Assembly: GCA_002369195.1 (NCBI GenBank)
Contig: DFEW01000044.1
Coordinates: 4,594-42,465 of the forward strand
Reading direction: 5' to 3'
Source: Christensenella sp. UBA3792
GTDB taxonomy: Bacteria; Bacillota; Clostridia; Christensenellales; CAG-138
Length of the DNA: 37,872 bases
In this document: positions 24,745-34,121 of the stretch, piece by piece
How positions within the stretch are numbered: position 1 is the stretch's first letter
Layout of the letters: each line of letters begins with the position of its first letter
The notes under the pieces: model-generated
Databases searched by the model: none
The model's input: only the letters and a program-made list of their open reading frames with translations
Told to the model about the DNA's origin: nothing
Program-made: the position numbers and the translations under genes

Positions 24745-25589
24745 CCGTTCGTCCCCCATTCGACGCCGTAATGCGCGCCCCATTGCGAAAACGTGCCGTC
24801 GCGCTGCCAGTCGTAGAACATCTCGTTGCACAGTTCGAGCAGCACGGAGTCCTTCTTTGCGATCGCGTAGTACGGGATCTTTCCGATCTCGAACGGCAGG
24901 ATGCGCGTGCGCGTCTCGTGCCACGACAGCGCGACGGTGCGCGGCACGCAGACCGCGTCGACCGTGCCCGCGCGCAGCATAACACGCATCGAATAATAAT
25001 CCGCCGCCTCGTGCACGACGAGCTCCGGCTCGACCTTTTCGAGATAATCGTACAGCAGCGTCGCGGACGGCGTCTCCTGCAGCACCGCGACGGTCCTGCC
25101 CGCGAGCGAGTCGAACGCGTCGTAGCCGAGGATCACGCAGTCGTCATAGAAGAACGCCGCCTTGCTGCGGTCGAACCCGTCCTGCGGGAATTTCTGCATG
25201 CTCATCAGCACGAGATCGAGCTCGCCGTCGTTCATGCGCCACGGCGCCTCATAGCGGTCGACCGGCACGAGCGAAACGCCCTCCGTGCTGTCGAAGATCA
25301 CCGTCGCAAGCCCCTCCGCAACCGCGCGCTCATAGCCGTCGCCGTCCGAAAACAGTCCCTGCACGCCGCTGTCTACGCCCACGCGCAGCACGCCCGCGCT
25401 GCGGATCACATCGAGCTCCGCGCTCGACAGCATCGATTCGGTCGGACGGTTGATCAGCACCAGAACGGTCAAAAGCAGCACGGCGACGGTCGCAACGAGG
25501 ATCGGCTTTAAGGGAAGCCGCTCCTGCCATCCCGGCCGCAGCAAGTGCTTTTTCTTCGGTTTCAGCGACGGATTGAATTTGGTTTCCAT
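24741..25589 (-). CDS. Membrane-anchored family-3 solute-binding-like protein
   Basis: The ATG at 25589 gives 282 residues. A basic cytoplasmic start (KPKKKHLLRPG) is followed by one uncleaved membrane helix at about 30-46 (ILVATVAVLLLTVLVLI). There is no lipobox. The outer part has the family-3 pattern VIRSAGVLRVGVDSGVQGLF, YERAVAEGLATVI, DLVLMSMQKFP, LAGRTVAVLQETPSATLLYDYL and a C-terminal LLELCNEMFYDWQRDGTFSQWG. Such domains bind amino acids or related small polar ligands. No permease or ATPase gene is adjacent, so it may be an orphan binding or sensing protein. Ribosome-binding sequence is weak; an upstream ATG at 25655 would add 22 unlikely residues. Confidence 0.82.
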   Translation of the reverse strand: METKFNPSLKPKKKHLLRPGWQERLPLKPILVATVAVLLLTVLVLINRPTESMLSSAELDVIRSAGVLRVGVDSGVQGLFSDGDGYERAVAEGLATVIFDSTEGVSLVPVDRYEAPWRMNDGELDLVLMSMQKFPQDGFDRSKAAFFYDDCVILGYDAFDSLAGRTVAVLQETPSATLLYDYLEKVEPELVVHEAADYYSMRVMLRAGTVDAVCVPRTVALSWHETRTRILPFEIGKIPYYAIAKKDSVLLELCNEMFYDWQRDGTFSQWGAHYGVEWGTNG

Positions 25590-25672
25590 ATCTGTGCGGG
25601 CCGTTCGAAACGGCGATCCCCGCGGGACGTTCCTTTCGCTCTGCGCCAAAAACATGCGCAATACATAATTGT

Positions 25673-25701
25673 ATTATAGCAAACAATCCGTAAACAGAAA
25701 A
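25673..25701 (-). promoter_or_regulatory. Promoter of the solute-binding protein gene
   Basis: A perfect TATAAT in minus sense (25673-25678) has a weak -35 (TTTTCT, 25696-25701) at 17 bases. It sits in an A/T-rich divergent intergenic region. The leader of about 75 bases carries a GCCGTT/AACGGC hairpin near 25610. Confidence 0.6.
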
Positions 25702-25710
25702 GATGGAATC

Positions 25711-25739
25711 TATACAAAAACCCAAAAGAATTGTATAAT
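25711..25739 (+). promoter_or_regulatory. Promoter of the thpR-addBA operon
   Basis: TATACA (25711-25716) and a perfect TATAAT (25734-25739) are separated by 17 bases. The start would be near 25746, and an AAAAGGAG ribosome-binding site (25756-25763) precedes the ATG at 25771. Confidence 0.7.
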
Positions 25740-25770
25740 AAGGTATCTGTATCCGAAAAGGAGTTCGTTT

Positions 25771-26292
25771 ATGCGCTTGTTTATCGCCGTTCCGCTGCCC
25801 AAGGACGTGCAGCGCGCCGTGTACGCCGTGCAGGAAGAACTGCGCGCACGCAGCACGGCAGGGCGGTTCGTACCGCAGGGGAATCACCATATCACGATCC
25901 GGTTTTTGGGCGAAAGCAACGCGCTCGTCGACATCGCGGACGCGATGCACGAGGCGGTTAAGGACGCGCGCCCGTTTCTGCTGCGTCCCGGCGCGCTCGG
26001 CTCCTTCACGCACGGCGGCGCGCGGACCAGCTATCTGTCCGTGACCGGCGATCTTGATGAGCTTTTCCGCATCAAGGAAACGCTCGATTCCGCGCTGCTC
26101 GACCGCGGCGTGATCGGCGCAAAGAACCGGCTCGTGCCGCACATCACGCTGGCGCGCGCCGTGGAGCACGGCGATACGGCGGACATCCGCATGCCCAACA
26201 CGGCGTTCACCGTCCGTTCGATCGTGCTGTACGAAAGCACCAACGAACGCGGGCGCATGGTCTATACGCCCGTACATACCGAAACGTTTTAA
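25771..26292 (+). CDS. thpR: RNA 2',3'-cyclic phosphodiesterase (2H family, ThpR)
   Basis: The ATG at 25771 is preceded by AAAAGGAG and gives 173 residues beginning MRLFIAVPLPKDVQRAVYAV. Two HxTx motifs, HITI at 40-43 and HITL at 124-127, form the active site of the 2H phosphoesterase fold. Enzymes of this family hydrolyse 2',3'-cyclic phosphate ends of RNA to 2'-phosphate and can ligate tRNA halves in vitro. The gene leads the addBA operon, nine bases before addB; a functional link with recombination is not established. Confidence 0.95.
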   Translation: MRLFIAVPLPKDVQRAVYAVQEELRARSTAGRFVPQGNHHITIRFLGESNALVDIADAMHEAVKDARPFLLRPGALGSFTHGGARTSYLSVTGDLDELFRIKETLDSALLDRGVIGAKNRLVPHITLARAVEHGDTADIRMPNTAFTVRSIVLYESTNERGRMVYTPVHTETF

Positions 26293-26301
26293 GGGGGGCG
26301 C

Positions 26302-29300
26302 ATGGGAGGACTGACCGTATACCGCGGCGGCGCGCACACCGGAAAAAGCACCGCGCTCTATGAAAACCTGCGACGGCATATGCAGAACGGCGAGCCCGCG
26401 ATCCTGCTCGTGCCGGAGCAGGCGACCTATGCCGCCGAAAAGCGGCTGACCGACCTTTTGGGCGGTCTGCTCGGCGTCGAGGTATACAGCTTCGAGCGCT
26501 TTTGCGAGCGGCTTTTGGAGCGATTCGGCAGGGTGCGTCCGTTCCTGTCCGTCGAAGGGCGGCACATGGTTTTGCGGCGCACCGCGTACCGGAACCGTTC
26601 GGCGCTGACCGTGTTTTCGCGCATCGCGCAGACGCGCGGCTTTGCCGAGACGATGGATGAGTGGATCGGACGGCTCAAGCAGAGCTGCATCACGCCCGAT
26701 CAGCTCGAAGCGGCATGCAAAAAGCTCGACCCCGATTCGCTGCTTGCGCGAAAGCTCGGCGACATCTCCCTGCTGTACCGCGAAAACGAGCGCTTTCTCA
26801 ACGAACGCTATCTGACCGCGCAGGACCTGCTCACCGAGGTGCTCGACGTCCTGCCGCAGGCAGACCTTTGTGAAACCTGCCTGTACATCGACGAGCTCGA
26901 CCGTCCGCGCGAACAGGTGCTGCGGCTGCTGCGCGCGCTTCTGCTTGCCGCAAAGCACGTGACCATGACCATCCGCGTCGAGGACGATCCCGCCCTTCAC
27001 GAACTCTTTCTGCCCGAAACGAACCGCGCGGAGGATCTGAAGTCCTTCTGCGCCGCGCACGGGCTGGCGTATGCCGAGCGCGCGTTCACCGAACAGAGCG
27101 TGCGGGTCGATCCGGCGCTGCTGCACATCGGCCGGCAGCTCTTTTCCGCATCGCCCGTGCCGTATCCGGAGGCAAGCGGCGCGGTGACGGTGACGCGCTT
27201 TTCGAACGAGGCGCTCGAAGCGGAGACGACCGCGGACCGCATCCTGGCGCTCGTTCGCGAGTGCGGGTACCGGTATTCGGACATCGCGATCGTCGCCTCG
27301 TCGCTCGAAAGCTACGGACCGCTTTTGAAACGCGCCTGCCGCATGCGCGGCATTCCGCTGTTCTTCGACGCGTCGCGCCCGATCCTCGGACATGCGGCGA
27401 CCGACTTCGTGCTGTCCTCGGTGCGCGCCGTCGCCAACGGGCTCAACGTAAACGACCTTCTGCACGTCTTAAAGAGCGGCTACGCGGGCGTGGACGCAGC
27501 GGACGTCGAACATCTGGAGAATTACGTGCTGCGCTACGGGCTGTACGGCAGCGCGTTCACCGAACCGTTTTCGGTCGGCGAAGTGCCGGAAGGCGCCGAA
27601 CGCGCGCGCGCCGCGATCATGCCGAAGCTCACGGCGCTCAAGGAATCGCTTCTCAAAAAAACCGTCTCGGAAAAGGTGCGCGCCCTGTATGCGTACCTCG
27701 TCGATACCTGCCTGCGCGAGCAGCTTTTGCGCGAAGCGGAAGCGCTTGCTGCCGCGGGCGAATCGCAGGACGCGCAGACCTATGCGCAGATGTGGAACAC
27801 GCTGATGACGCTCCTCGAGCAGCTCGACGCGATCATGGGCGACACGGCGCCGGGACTTCGGGAATTCTGCGCGCTGCTGGAGGAGGGGCTTTCGAGCTAT
27901 CAGATCGGCATCCTGCCGGGCAGCGCCGATCAGGTCGTGCTCGGCGACCTCGTCCGCACGCGGCTGAGCCGCTGCAAGGCGCTGTTCCTGCTCGGCTGCA
28001 GCGAAGGCGTGTTCCCGCCCGCCCGAAGCGACGACAGCTTGCTGAACAACGCCGAGCTCAAACGCATGGCGGACGCCGGACTGACCGTTTGGGGCAACAC
28101 GGCGCTGCTGTCCGCGTCGGACCGGCTGCAGCTGTATACGCTGCTGACCAAGGCGACCGAACGGCTCCGCTTCTCGTTCGCCTGTTCCGGCAAGGGCGGC
28201 GATCTGGTCGCCTCTCCCCTGCTGCACGCCGTCGAGGATCTGTTCCCGCATCAGAAGACCGCCGTCGTATTCCGACCGGAGGATGCGCTCCCGCCGAACG
28301 CGGAGGTCGGCTTTGCGCGGCTTGCGGACATGGTGCGCGAGCTGCGCGAGGACGGCACGGTGCACCCGATGCTGCCCGCCCTGCTCGACCGGTACCGCAG
28401 CGATCCCGCCTCGCGCGAACGCGTGCAGGCGATGCTGTCCGGACGCGTCGGCACGAATCCGAAAACGCAGTTCGGCAAAGCGCTCGCGCATCAGCTGTAC
28501 GGCGACGCACCGATGATGAGCGCAAGCCGTCTCGAACAGTTTGCGCGCTGCCCGTTTGCGCAGTACGCGAAGCACGGTCTGCACGCCGATGAGCGCAAGG
28601 AGGCGACGGAGCGCGCGGACAACGTCGGCACGTTTTTACACGATGCGCTCGACGCGTTCGTCAAGGCGGCGCAAAGCGACGGCGCCGATCTCAAGGCCAT
28701 GACGCCCGAACAGGCGGACGCGATCCTGGACCGCATCCTGCCGCCGCTCATTTCCGAGCACAACGACGGCATCTTCACGCGCAACGCGCGACTGCACGAA
28801 GCGCTGATCATCAAGCTGCGGCTGATCCGCTGGTGCGTCTATTCGCTGCTGCGCCAGCTGCAGAGCGGACGGTTCCACGTCGCCGCGACGGAGGCGAGCT
28901 TCGGCATGGGCGAAAGGCTGAAGCCGGTGTCGCTCGTGCTGCGCGACGGCACGCGCATCGGCGTGTACGGCAAGATCGACCGCATCGACTGCACCGACGA
29001 CGGGCGCATGTACCGCATCGTGGACTATAAGACGGGACGAAGCCATACCTTCGACCCAAGCAAGTTTGAAAGCGGCGAGACGATCCAGCTTCCGCTGTAT
29101 CTCGAAGCCGCAAAGCAGCTCGGCGGCGAAGCGGTCGGCATGTACTATATGCCGCTGTCCGCCGACCCGCCCGAATCCGAGGAGGAAACGCCCGTGCATC
29201 TGCTGTCCGGCATCACGGCGAACGATCCGGAGGCGATCGCGGCGAGCGATCCCGACCTCGGCAAACGCTCGACGCTGATCCGCAAGCTGACGCTGAAAAA

Positions 29301-29553
29301 GGACGGCTCCTACGGCGGCGATCTTCTTTCCCGCGCGCAGATCGAGCAGATCAAGGATCGGGCGCTGACCGCCGCATCGCGCGCGGCGGAGCGCATCATG
29401 AACGGCGAAGCGGACATATATCCGACCGAGCATGCCTGCGATTACTGCCCGTACGACGCGGTCTGCCGCTTCGACCGGCAGCTCGGCTGCCAAAAGCGCG
29501 CCGTGCGCAAGGTCACGCTGGAAGAGCTTTTGAAGGAAGGTGAGATGTCGTGA
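26302..29553 (+). CDS. addB: ATP-dependent helicase/nuclease subunit B
   Basis: AddB, with AddA, resects double-strand breaks to a Chi-like site. This 1083-residue protein starts with a Walker A (GGAHTGKST near residue 9-17), as in the B. subtilis type. The C-terminal nuclease has VDYKTG near residue 910. The four cysteines of its 4Fe-4S cluster are present: Cys750 in FARCPFAQY, then Cys1046, Cys1049 and Cys1055 in ACDYCPYDAVC, with the same spacing as in B. subtilis AddB. The gene ends in an overlap with addA (GTGA). The ribosome-binding sequence is GGGGGG before the ATG. Confidence 0.96.
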   Translation: MGGLTVYRGGAHTGKSTALYENLRRHMQNGEPAILLVPEQATYAAEKRLTDLLGGLLGVEVYSFERFCERLLERFGRVRPFLSVEGRHMVLRRTAYRNRSALTVFSRIAQTRGFAETMDEWIGRLKQSCITPDQLEAACKKLDPDSLLARKLGDISLLYRENERFLNERYLTAQDLLTEVLDVLPQADLCETCLYIDELDRPREQVLRLLRALLLAAKHVTMTIRVEDDPALHELFLPETNRAEDLKSFCAAHGLAYAERAFTEQSVRVDPALLHIGRQLFSASPVPYPEASGAVTVTRFSNEALEAETTADRILALVRECGYRYSDIAIVASSLESYGPLLKRACRMRGIPLFFDASRPILGHAATDFVLSSVRAVANGLNVNDLLHVLKSGYAGVDAADVEHLENYVLRYGLYGSAFTEPFSVGEVPEGAERARAAIMPKLTALKESLLKKTVSEKVRALYAYLVDTCLREQLLREAEALAAAGESQDAQTYAQMWNTLMTLLEQLDAIMGDTAPGLREFCALLEEGLSSYQIGILPGSADQVVLGDLVRTRLSRCKALFLLGCSEGVFPPARSDDSLLNNAELKRMADAGLTVWGNTALLSASDRLQLYTLLTKATERLRFSFACSGKGGDLVASPLLHAVEDLFPHQKTAVVFRPEDALPPNAEVGFARLADMVRELREDGTVHPMLPALLDRYRSDPASRERVQAMLSGRVGTNPKTQFGKALAHQLYGDAPMMSASRLEQFARCPFAQYAKHGLHADERKEATERADNVGTFLHDALDAFVKAAQSDGADLKAMTPEQADAILDRILPPLISEHNDGIFTRNARLHEALIIKLRLIRWCVYSLLRQLQSGRFHVAATEASFGMGERLKPVSLVLRDGTRIGVYGKIDRIDCTDDGRMYRIVDYKTGRSHTFDPSKFESGETIQLPLYLEAAKQLGGEAVGMYYMPLSADPPESEEETPVHLLSGITANDPEAIAASDPDLGKRSTLIRKLTLKKDGSYGGDLLSRAQIEQIKDRALTAASRAAERIMNGEADIYPTEHACDYCPYDAVCRFDRQLGCQKRAVRKVTLEELLKEGEMS

Positions 29554-32500
29554 AGTTTACCGAAGCGCAGCAGCAGGCGATCGAACGGAACGGCAATCTG
29601 ATCGTTTCCGCGGCGGCGGGCGCCGGCAAGACGTCGGTGCTCAGCGAGCGCGTGTTCCGTCTCATCTCCGAAGGAACGGGCATCGAACGGATGCTGATCC
29701 TGACCTTTACCCGCGCGGCGGCGGGCGAAATGAAAGCGCGCATCACCAAGCGGCTGCAGCGTGCGGCCGCGGAGGACGGCGCGCGCGCCGCGTACTGGCG
29801 CGAACAAGCGGCGCAGGTGCCGAACGCGAACATCTCGACGATCGACGCGTTCTGCTCGAAAATCGTGTTCCGCCACTACTTCCGCGTCGGACTGACGCCC
29901 TCGTGCAAGACGCTCGACGAAACCGAAACCGCGGTTCTGCGCAACGAGACGCGTTCCGCCGTGCTCGACCGGTTCGCTGCCCAAAACGCGGAGGCGTACC
30001 GCACGCTGATCGTCGCGTTTTCCGATGAGCCGGCGCTCATCGAGGCGATGCAGAACGCCGAACGGTTCCTGTCCGCGCAGCCCGATCCGGACGGCTGGCT
30101 CGAAACCGCGAACGCCGAGGCCGAGGATCCCAAGGCGCTCGAACGGCAGCTTTCGATCACGCTGCAAAACGACAAGGTCCTGCTCGAACGGTACCTTGTC
30201 GAGCTCGACCGGCAGGCGGCGCTGCTGCCGCCCGCATGCGAAAAGGTGCTCTCGCTCGTCTCGGACCTGCTTGCGCACGGACGCGGCGCGCTGCTGCAGC
30301 CCGATCGCGAAGCGTACGGAGCGGCGCTGTGCGGCGTTGCCGCCGTTTCCGGCAATCTTTCGTGGCCCAAGGACTTCCCCGCCGAGGACAAGAAGGGCGT
30401 GACGGAAGCGAAGACCGAGCTACTAAAGCGCGTCAAGGAGCAGGCGGCGCGCTGTGCGGTGCCGTTCGACGAATGGATGCGCCGCGAAACGGACGCCGCG
30501 CCGGTGCTGCGCGCGTTCTATGCGCTGATGCGCGCCTACCTCGACGCCTTTTCGGAGGCGAAGCGGGCACAGAACGCGCTCGATTTTTCCGATCTCGAAC
30601 ACATGGCGATCGAGATCCTGAAGGACGACGAAATCGCGGCGGAATACCGCGCGCGCTTTGCCGCCGTCATCGTGGACGAATATCAGGACAGCAACCGCGT
30701 GCAGGAAACGATCCTGAACCGCATCGCGCCGCCGGACGCGTTCTTCTTCGTCGGCGACGTCAAGCAGTCGATTTATCGCTTCCGCATGGCGGAACCGGAG
30801 TTGTTTTTGGAAAAATACCGCAGTTTTCACGGGGCGGCGGGGTCGAGCATCGACCTCGGACACAACTTCCGTTCCGGCAAGGCGGTTATCGACGCGGTCA
30901 ACGCCGTGTTCGAAACGATCATGCACGAGTCGATCGCGGGCATCGAGTACGACGCGCGCGCACGGCTCATCCAAGGCGCGAAGGACGCGCCGGACGGTAC
31001 GGCGCAGCTGCACCTCTTCTCGCGCGAGAACGACCCGGAGGAAGAGGAAACGCTCGAGGACGCCGAGGCGGAAGCGCGCTTTGCGGCGCAGACGATTCAA
31101 GCGCGCATGCGCGAACCGGTGCGCGACGGCGATACCCTGCGCCCGTGCAGCTACGGCGACTTTGCGGTGCTGCTGCGAAGCAAGAAACACGCTCGCGTAT
31201 GGACGCAGACCCTGCTGTCGATGGGCATTCCGAGCTATGCGCAGATGGAGGGCGGGTACTTTGAGGCGATCGAAGTCAAGCTGATGCTGTGCCTGCTGCG
31301 CGTGCTCGACAACCGCAGACAGGATATTCCGCTGCTTGCCGTGCTGCGCTCGCCGCTGTTCGGCTTTACCGACGAAGACCTGATCCGCATCCGTTCGACG
31401 AACAAAAAAGCGCCGCTGCTCGACTGTCTGCTGGCCGTGCGCGCATCGGACCCGCAGACGGACGCGTTTTTCACCAAGCTGGAAGCGTGGCAGGCGCTGT
31501 CGCGGCGGCTGTCGACGGCCGATCTCATTGAAACCCTTTTGGACGAAACGCACCTGCGCGAGCAGGTCGGCGTGCTGGTCGGCGGCGATCAGCGCATGGC
31601 GAACCTCGACGCGCTCGTCGCGCAGGCACAGAGCTTTGACGCCGCGGGACACAGCGGCATACACGGCTTTCTACGCAGCATGGAGAGCGCGAAGGACACG
31701 CAAAAGCTCGGCGCGGCGTCGACCATGCACGCGGACGTCGTGCGCATCATGACGATTCACGCATCCAAGGGACTGGAGTTTCCGTTCGTGTTTCTCGGCG
31801 CTCTCGGATCGCGCTTCAACCGGCAGGACGAGGCGAAGCCGCTCGTAACGGACGCGCGCCTCGGCGTGGGGCTCCGCTACGCGGACCGCTTCGGTGTGCG
31901 GCACGAAACGGCGGCGCGCGCGAACGTCATCCGCGCGATCTCCGACGCGTCTTGGGCGGAGGAACTGCGCGTGCTGTACGTGGGCATGACCCGCGCCAAG
32001 CAGGAGCTGTATCTGCTCGGCTCCATGTCGAACATCGAAAAGACGCTGAACGCGCTGCCGGAGCCGACGCCGCTTTCGATCCGCAAGTGCTTCGACGCGC
32101 TGCGGCTGCTGCTGCTTTCGCTCAACGGCAGGGTCCCGATCGCCGTGCATCGAAAGAGCGAGTTCGCCGCGCCGGAACGAACGGACGAGATGCGGTTCAG
32201 CTGGGTATCCGAGCCGAGCGAGCGTGAACGCGCCTTGCTTGAACAGCGCTTTGCGTGGCGATACCCCGCCCCCTTGCGCGCCGCGGTTCCCGAAAAGACG
32301 TCGGTCACCTCGCTTGAACGCGCAAGCGCGCCGACCTTTGACGAGCCCGCATTCGAAACCGGCTACGACGTGCTGGTCGCGGGCAGCGCCGTGCACCGCG
32401 CGCTGCAATACCTGCCGATCGCGGACGAACCGGCGCGGCGCGCGTTTCTCGATGCGCAGACCGATCTTTCCGCCTTCCACCGCGCGGCGATCGAGCGCTT

Positions 32501-32837
32501 TGCCGCTTCCCCGCTGTTTTCGCGCATGCGCGCGTCGAACAGACTGCAGCGCGAATGGAGCTTCGTATGCCCGTTCCCCGCGCGCGAGCTGACGGATATC
32601 GACAGCGACGAGCCGGTTCTGCTGCAGGGCGTGATCGACGCCTGCTTTGTCGAAAACGGCGCATGGGTGCTGCTCGACTATAAGACCGACCGCGTCGACG
32701 GCGATCCGGCGCTCTACGCGCAAAAGCACGCGCGGCAGGTTTCGCTGTACGCGTCGGTGCTCGAACGGCTGACCGGCATGCCGGTTCGCGAAAAAATCAT
32801 CGTGCTGCTCGGCGCGAACGCGGAGGTGCACGTATGA
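29550..32837 (+). CDS. addA: ATP-dependent helicase/nuclease subunit A (GTG start)
   Basis: This UvrD-like 3'-5' helicase and nuclease subunit is the motor of AddAB. Start is GTG at 29550, overlapping the addB stop. Walker A is SAAAGAGKTS at 20-29, the motif II DEYQDSN at 376-382, followed by VGDVKQSIYRFRMAEP and the helicase motif HASKGLEFPFVFLGALGSRF. The C-terminal nuclease signature LLDYKTDR lies near 1043. At 1095 residues it is shorter than the roughly 1230 of B. subtilis AddA; all motifs are intact, so the loss is from variable insertions. It overlaps the next gene by four bases. Confidence 0.96.
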   Translation: MKFTEAQQQAIERNGNLIVSAAAGAGKTSVLSERVFRLISEGTGIERMLILTFTRAAAGEMKARITKRLQRAAAEDGARAAYWREQAAQVPNANISTIDAFCSKIVFRHYFRVGLTPSCKTLDETETAVLRNETRSAVLDRFAAQNAEAYRTLIVAFSDEPALIEAMQNAERFLSAQPDPDGWLETANAEAEDPKALERQLSITLQNDKVLLERYLVELDRQAALLPPACEKVLSLVSDLLAHGRGALLQPDREAYGAALCGVAAVSGNLSWPKDFPAEDKKGVTEAKTELLKRVKEQAARCAVPFDEWMRRETDAAPVLRAFYALMRAYLDAFSEAKRAQNALDFSDLEHMAIEILKDDEIAAEYRARFAAVIVDEYQDSNRVQETILNRIAPPDAFFFVGDVKQSIYRFRMAEPELFLEKYRSFHGAAGSSIDLGHNFRSGKAVIDAVNAVFETIMHESIAGIEYDARARLIQGAKDAPDGTAQLHLFSRENDPEEEETLEDAEAEARFAAQTIQARMREPVRDGDTLRPCSYGDFAVLLRSKKHARVWTQTLLSMGIPSYAQMEGGYFEAIEVKLMLCLLRVLDNRRQDIPLLAVLRSPLFGFTDEDLIRIRSTNKKAPLLDCLLAVRASDPQTDAFFTKLEAWQALSRRLSTADLIETLLDETHLREQVGVLVGGDQRMANLDALVAQAQSFDAAGHSGIHGFLRSMESAKDTQKLGAASTMHADVVRIMTIHASKGLEFPFVFLGALGSRFNRQDEAKPLVTDARLGVGLRYADRFGVRHETAARANVIRAISDASWAEELRVLYVGMTRAKQELYLLGSMSNIEKTLNALPEPTPLSIRKCFDALRLLLLSLNGRVPIAVHRKSEFAAPERTDEMRFSWVSEPSERERALLEQRFAWRYPAPLRAAVPEKTSVTSLERASAPTFDEPAFETGYDVLVAGSAVHRALQYLPIADEPARRAFLDAQTDLSAFHRAAIERFAASPLFSRMRASNRLQREWSFVCPFPARELTDIDSDEPVLLQGVIDACFVENGAWVLLDYKTDRVDGDPALYAQKHARQVSLYASVLERLTGMPVREKIIVLLGANAEVHV

Positions 32838-34108
32838 GAACGTATCCGGACGCATTTTTAACGCGCATGCAGGCGCAGCTTCAGGCGGACTATCCCGCGT
32901 TTTTCGACGCGCTGCAGCAGCGGCCCAAAAGAGCGCTGCGCGTCAATACCTTAAAGACCGATATGGACGCGCTCGGCGCGCTTCTTTCGCTGTCGCTGAC
33001 GCCCCTGAAGGAGAATCCGACCGGCGCCGCGGTGCCGGAGGAATTCAACCCGAATGCGACGCCGCTGCACGCCGCGGGACTCTTTTACATGCAGGAAGCG
33101 TGCGCGCAAGCGCCCGTCGCGGCATTGGAGCTGCCGGACGAGCCGGTCGTGCTCGACCTTTGCGCCGCGCCCGGCGGCAAGAGCGCGCAGCTGCTTTCGA
33201 AGATGCGCGGCGGCGTGCTGTTCTCAAACGAGATCGTTCCCTCGCGGGCGAACGTTTTGACCGGCAATCTCGAACGCATGGGCGCGACGAACGCGATCGT
33301 GACGTGCAGCGAGCCGCACCCGCTTTGCGAGAAGCTGACCGGTCTGTGCGATGCGGTCGTTGTCGATGCGCCGTGCGCCGGAGAAGCGATGTTCCGAAAG
33401 GACGAAACCGCCGTCGCCGAATGGTCGCCGGAGCACGTTGAGGCGTGCGCCGTGCGGCAGCGCGCGATCCTGGACGACGCGGTGCGCGCGGTTAAACCCG
33501 GCGGACAGCTCCTGTACGCGACGTGTTCGTTCTCCCCGCAGGAGAACGAGCAGACCGTCGACTGGCTGCTGGAGCGGCATCCGGACTTCTCCTGCAAGAA
33601 GACAAAACGGCTCTATCCGCACACGAGCGCGGGCGAGGGCCAGTTCTTTGCGCTGCTTGTGCGCGAAGGCGAACGTACGCCGACCGTTTTGCGGCCCGAA
33701 AAGAGCGACCGCGTCCCCGCGTTCGAAGCGTTCCGGTCCTGCCTTGCGCCGCTTGACGGGTCGATCCGTCTGCTGAAGGACGGCCGCGTGCTGCTGCTGC
33801 CGCCGCTGCCGATCGCTTTGGACGGGGTGCGCATCGTGCGCGCGGGGCTCCTGCTCGGCGAATGCAAAGGCAGCCGGTTCGAGCCGGCGCATGCGCTCGC
33901 CACGGCGGGACGGTCGACGCCGTTTCAAAACCGCGTCGTGCTGACATTTGAGGAAGCGATGCGCTACCTAAAGGGCGAAACGCTGCAAAAGGACGCGCAA
34001 AAGGGCTACGGCGCGGCAACCTACGCCGGACACGCGCTCGGGCTGTTCAAAGCGTCGGACGGCGTGCTCAAGAACCATTATCCGAAGGGACTGCGCCTGC
34101 TGAAATGA
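32834..34108 (+). CDS. RsmB/RsmF-like rRNA (cytosine-C5) methyltransferase
   Basis: This 424-residue enzyme transfers methyl from SAM to C5 of cytosine in RNA. Motif I is VLDLCAAPGGKSAQLL near 108. Motif IV is VVDAPCAGEAMFRKDE with Cys181, and motif VI is YATCSFSPQENEQTV with Cys231, the two cysteines of the m5C mechanism. A C-terminal extension of about 140 residues (including ILKDGRVLLLPPLPIAL-like and YGAATYAGHALGLFK segments) matches the RsmF C-terminal domains found in Gram-positive homologues, so 16S rRNA is the likely substrate. It overlaps addA (ATGA), with a GGAGGT site inside addA. Confidence 0.93.
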   Translation: MRTYPDAFLTRMQAQLQADYPAFFDALQQRPKRALRVNTLKTDMDALGALLSLSLTPLKENPTGAAVPEEFNPNATPLHAAGLFYMQEACAQAPVAALELPDEPVVLDLCAAPGGKSAQLLSKMRGGVLFSNEIVPSRANVLTGNLERMGATNAIVTCSEPHPLCEKLTGLCDAVVVDAPCAGEAMFRKDETAVAEWSPEHVEACAVRQRAILDDAVRAVKPGGQLLYATCSFSPQENEQTVDWLLERHPDFSCKKTKRLYPHTSAGEGQFFALLVREGERTPTVLRPEKSDRVPAFEAFRSCLAPLDGSIRLLKDGRVLLLPPLPIALDGVRIVRAGLLLGECKGSRFEPAHALATAGRSTPFQNRVVLTFEEAMRYLKGETLQKDAQKGYGAATYAGHALGLFKASDGVLKNHYPKGLRLLK

Positions 34109-34121
34109 AAGGAGGGCTCGG

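Noticed and set aside
25330..27465. 711-codon minus-strand frame crossing the thpR-addB start region
   Set aside because: It runs opposite thpR and addB, spans a promoter region and has no family-like sequence.
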